Source: Chloroflexota bacterium
Lineage (GTDB): Bacteria > Chloroflexota > Dormibacteria > Aeolococcales > Aeolococcaceae
Direction of reading: 5' to 3'
Assembly: GCA_003491925.1 (NCBI GenBank)
Contig: DNAU01000315.1
Coordinates: forward strand, 1 to 7,002
Length of the DNA stretch: 7,002 bases
Made by a program: the position numbers and the translations under genes. The notes under the pieces are model-generated. The model was not told where the DNA came from. It did not search any database and saw nothing but the letters and a program-made list of their open reading frames with translations. This document shows, piece after piece, positions 5,038 to 7,002 of this stretch (within the stretch, counting starts at the first letter, position 1; each line of letters starts with the position of its first letter).

Positions 5038-7002
5038 TGTACGCCTACTCCTGGGCCATCCTGCTGCTCCCGCTGGGCGGCTGCGCGTTCTCCTTCGTCG
5101 CCGAGACCCCGCGGCGGGCGGCCCAGGTCTGCATGGGCTTCATGGGTGCGGCGCTGGTCATGGCCCTGATCGTGCTCGGCTACCGGCTGGCCCACGAGAC
5201 CACCAGTGTCACCCCCGCCTTCTCGACCCTCAACTTCCTCTCGCTCACCCCGGACCCGAGCGAGACCACCACCTTCCCCTCGACGTTCCAGGTTGCGGTC
5301 GGCATGCGGGTCGACAACCTGAGCGCGAGCTTCATGGTCCTCATCCCCTTCCTCGCCCTCGTCGCCCAGGGGCTCGGCAGCGCGATGCTGGACCGTGACA
5401 CCGGCTACCGCCGCTTCTTCTGGGCGTCGTCGCTCCTCGCCGCGGCGATGATCGCGGTCGTCGCCGCCCCCGGCCTCTTCCAGCTGTGGCTGGCGCTGGG
5501 GGTCGTGACCGCGACGACCCTGGTGCTGGCCCTCCACTGGTGGCACCGGCCCGGCACCGGGACGGTCGCCCGGCGCGCCTTCACGGTGCTCGCGGGGGCC
5601 GACGTCATCCTCCTGCTGGTGATGGCCTTCGTGGTCGACAAGCTCGGCTTTTTCATCGGGCTCGAGACGGTCCCGTCCGGCGGGGCCTTCGACATCACCG
5701 ATTTCCGGCTCCTCGACCCCGCCTGGCAGGCCGCCGCCCACTCGACGGTCGCCGGCCTCGGCTACCGCAGCCTGGCGATCTTCAGCGGCCTGCTGGTGGT
5801 CGCCGCGCTGGTGAGGGCGGCCCAGCTCCCGTTCACCGGATGGCTGACCGGACTTCGTGAGGCCCCGGTGCCGGTGCTCGGCGCCATCTCGATCTCCCTG
5901 CTCGGCGGGGTGGTGCTGCTCGCCCGGGTCTACGACCTGCTGATGGTCACCGCTCATGCTCTGAGCGTCCTGGCGGTGGTCGGGGCCGTCACCGCGGTCT
6001 GCCTGAGCACCGCCTGCCTCGGCTCGAGGGACATCTACCGGCTGGCGTTGCTCTCCGCGTCCGCACAGATGGCCCTTGCCATCACCGCCCTCGGCGCCGG
6101 AGGCTACAGCGACGGTCTGCTCATCGCCTTCGTCAGCGCGCCCCTCAGCCTGCTGCTGCTGGTCACGGCGGGCAGCCTCGCCCGCGCCTACCGCACCCGG
6201 GAGATCGCCTCCATGGGCGGGGCCTGGCGCCGGATGCGCCGCACCAGCCTCAGCCTCGGCCTCTGGGCGGTGGCCGCCGGCGGCCTCGACCTGGTCGGCT
6301 ACGACCTCGTCTCCACCGTCTTCCTGAACCACTTCCCGAACGGCGGCCACATGACCGCCTGGGTCCGGGATCTGGTCGCCGTGCTGGCCATCGCCGCCAT
6401 GGTGCTGACCGCCCTCTACGCCGTCCGCCTGGTCGCCAAGGTCTGCGCCGGAACGCCGGTGGCCCACCGCGGCTTCGTGGCGGAGAGGCTCGCCGAGGCC
6501 GAGCCGCGGCTCCGGGCGCTCCAGGCGTGGTCAGCCGCCGCCACCGTGGTGGCCGTGCTGATCGGCCTCCCCGGCATCGCCGGCATCGGCCATGGCAAGG
6601 GGCGGGTGCCGGCGCTCACCTTCAGCCGCTGGATCTACTTCGGGACCAGCCACCAGGCGCTTCCCCTGAGCGGGGTGGCCCTGGGTGTCGCGGCGGCGGC
6701 TCTGCTGGTGGGGGGCGCGGGTGGGGTGGCGGTCGCGCGGCTCGGGGGGGCACGCCTCTGGAGCCGGCTCCGGATCCCGGCGGCCGCCGCGGCGGCGCCG
6801 GCGGTGGTGATGCGGGCGGCCCGCCTCGGTGCGCGGGCCGGCGACACCCTGGCGGGTGAGGTGGTGGCGCTCGACCACGGGCTGGTCGAGCCGCTCTACG
6901 ACTCCCCCGGTGAGGGGGTGGAGACCGTCGCCTGGTCGCTGAACCGGGTGCGGGTGCGGAGGCTGCGGATCGGGCTCGGGGTGGCCCTGGTCCTCGTGCT
7001 GC
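5037..7002 (+). CDS. NuoL-like antiporter-type subunit, divergent, runs off right edge
   Basis: The frame is open from the ATG overlapping the previous stop (TGATG) to the window end: 655 residues, about 15-16 membrane helices, most of a NuoL (usual 610-680). The fold is recognisable from FFWASSLLAAAMIAVVAA (127-144), RAAQLPFTGWL (260-270, matching GKSAQLPLQTWL of NuoL), APVPVLGA (276-283, matching GPTPVSAL), GSRDIYRLALLSASAQ (329-344), LVTAGSLARA then MGG (375-395), and a long amphipathic C-terminal stretch (about 567-644) before a last helix, as expected for the lateral helix of NuoL. Key residues differ from E. coli NuoL: TM5 Glu144 is Leu152, Lys229 is Arg260, Asp241 is Gly272, His254 is Ser285, the Lys of DIKR is Tyr334, the TM11 region THAFFKALLF is VSAPLSLLLL (His to Ser367, Lys342 to Ser371), and Lys399 is Tyr422 while Asp400 is kept as Asp423. 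No frameshift is seen. The function may therefore be structural. GAGG at 5020-5023 is a weak ribosome-binding site. Confidence 0.82.
   Translation, partial: MYAYSWAILLLPLGGCAFSFVAETPRRAAQVCMGFMGAALVMALIVLGYRLAHETTSVTPAFSTLNFLSLTPDPSETTTFPSTFQVAVGMRVDNLSASFMVLIPFLALVAQGLGSAMLDRDTGYRRFFWASSLLAAAMIAVVAAPGLFQLWLALGVVTATTLVLALHWWHRPGTGTVARRAFTVLAGADVILLLVMAFVVDKLGFFIGLETVPSGGAFDITDFRLLDPAWQAAAHSTVAGLGYRSLAIFSGLLVVAALVRAAQLPFTGWLTGLREAPVPVLGAISISLLGGVVLLARVYDLLMVTAHALSVLAVVGAVTAVCLSTACLGSRDIYRLALLSASAQMALAITALGAGGYSDGLLIAFVSAPLSLLLLVTAGSLARAYRTREIASMGGAWRRMRRTSLSLGLWAVAAGGLDLVGYDLVSTVFLNHFPNGGHMTAWVRDLVAVLAIAAMVLTALYAVRLVAKVCAGTPVAHRGFVAERLAEAEPRLRALQAWSAAATVVAVLIGLPGIAGIGHGKGRVPALTFSRWIYFGTSHQALPLSGVALGVAAAALLVGGAGGVAVARLGGARLWSRLRIPAAAAAAPAVVMRAARLGARAGDTLAGEVVALDHGLVEPLYDSPGEGVETVAWSLNRVRVRRLRIGLGVALVLVL

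Noticed and set aside
4494..6467. Long minus-strand open frame (657 codons) opposite the NuoJKL-like genes
   Set aside because: Its product is dominated by Gly, His, Gln, Asp and Arg without domains or membrane segments, typical of the antisense of GC-rich membrane genes. The plus-strand genes show families, overlaps and ribosome-binding sites.
5037..7002. NuoL-like gene as a pseudogene
   Set aside because: The frame is uninterrupted, the helix pattern is regular, and substitutions are targeted to polar channel positions while structural motifs remain.

Overview
The window is very GC-rich, with strong third-position G/C use in all recognised genes. It contains no mobile element, CRISPR array, tRNA or rRNA that I can see. 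The gene content suits a high-GC, actinobacterium-like or Chloroflexota/Dormibacterota-like soil bacterium: an MPELPEV-type Fpg/Nei glycosylase of the kind familiar from Actinobacteria, a CysO-like sulfur carrier, MnmA, and genes that appear leaderless behind TAnnnT boxes. The phylum is an inference at low confidence.

Layout. Positions 1-405 (minus) hold the N-terminal half of an Fpg/Nei DNA glycosylase that runs off the left edge. A 159-bp divergent spacer separates it from a plus-strand series. The series begins with a fumarylacetoacetate-hydrolase-family enzyme (565-1194) and a Nudix-like protein (1262-1954). Next come a CysO/MoaD-type sulfur carrier with a C-terminal GG (2001-2276), a 202-bp spacer with strong hairpins, and the tRNA 2-thiouridylase MnmA (2479-3630). 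MnmA overlaps by one base an unrecognised three-helix membrane protein (3630-4010).

After a short spacer with a good -10 box and a probable 22-codon leader ORF, a tightly overlapping membrane operon begins: NuoJ-like (4118-4714), NuoK-like (4711-5037) and NuoL-like (5037 to beyond the right edge). The three are recognisable by order, size and fold-level motifs as the antiporter arm of a complex I (NDH-1)-type machine. Each, however, has lost residues that are normally near-invariant. The NuoL-like protein has lost the TM5 Glu, the TM7 Lys (now Arg), and the His and Lys of the following channel helices. The NuoK-like protein has lost the TM2 Glu. The NuoJ-like protein has lost the TM3 Tyr-Ala-Gly segment. 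The reading frames are intact, so these look like working genes of a divergent complex rather than decay.

How the genes work together. The sulfur carrier and MnmA may share a sulfur-transfer theme, the carrier possibly feeding tRNA thiolation or cysteine synthesis; this is an inference from adjacency. The NuoJKL-like set is probably followed by NuoM/NuoN-like genes beyond the window. It begins with its own promoter and leader ORF rather than after nuoA-I. It is the most unusual part of the window: a candidate variant respiratory or ion-transport membrane complex with an altered or absent proton path in its distal subunit.
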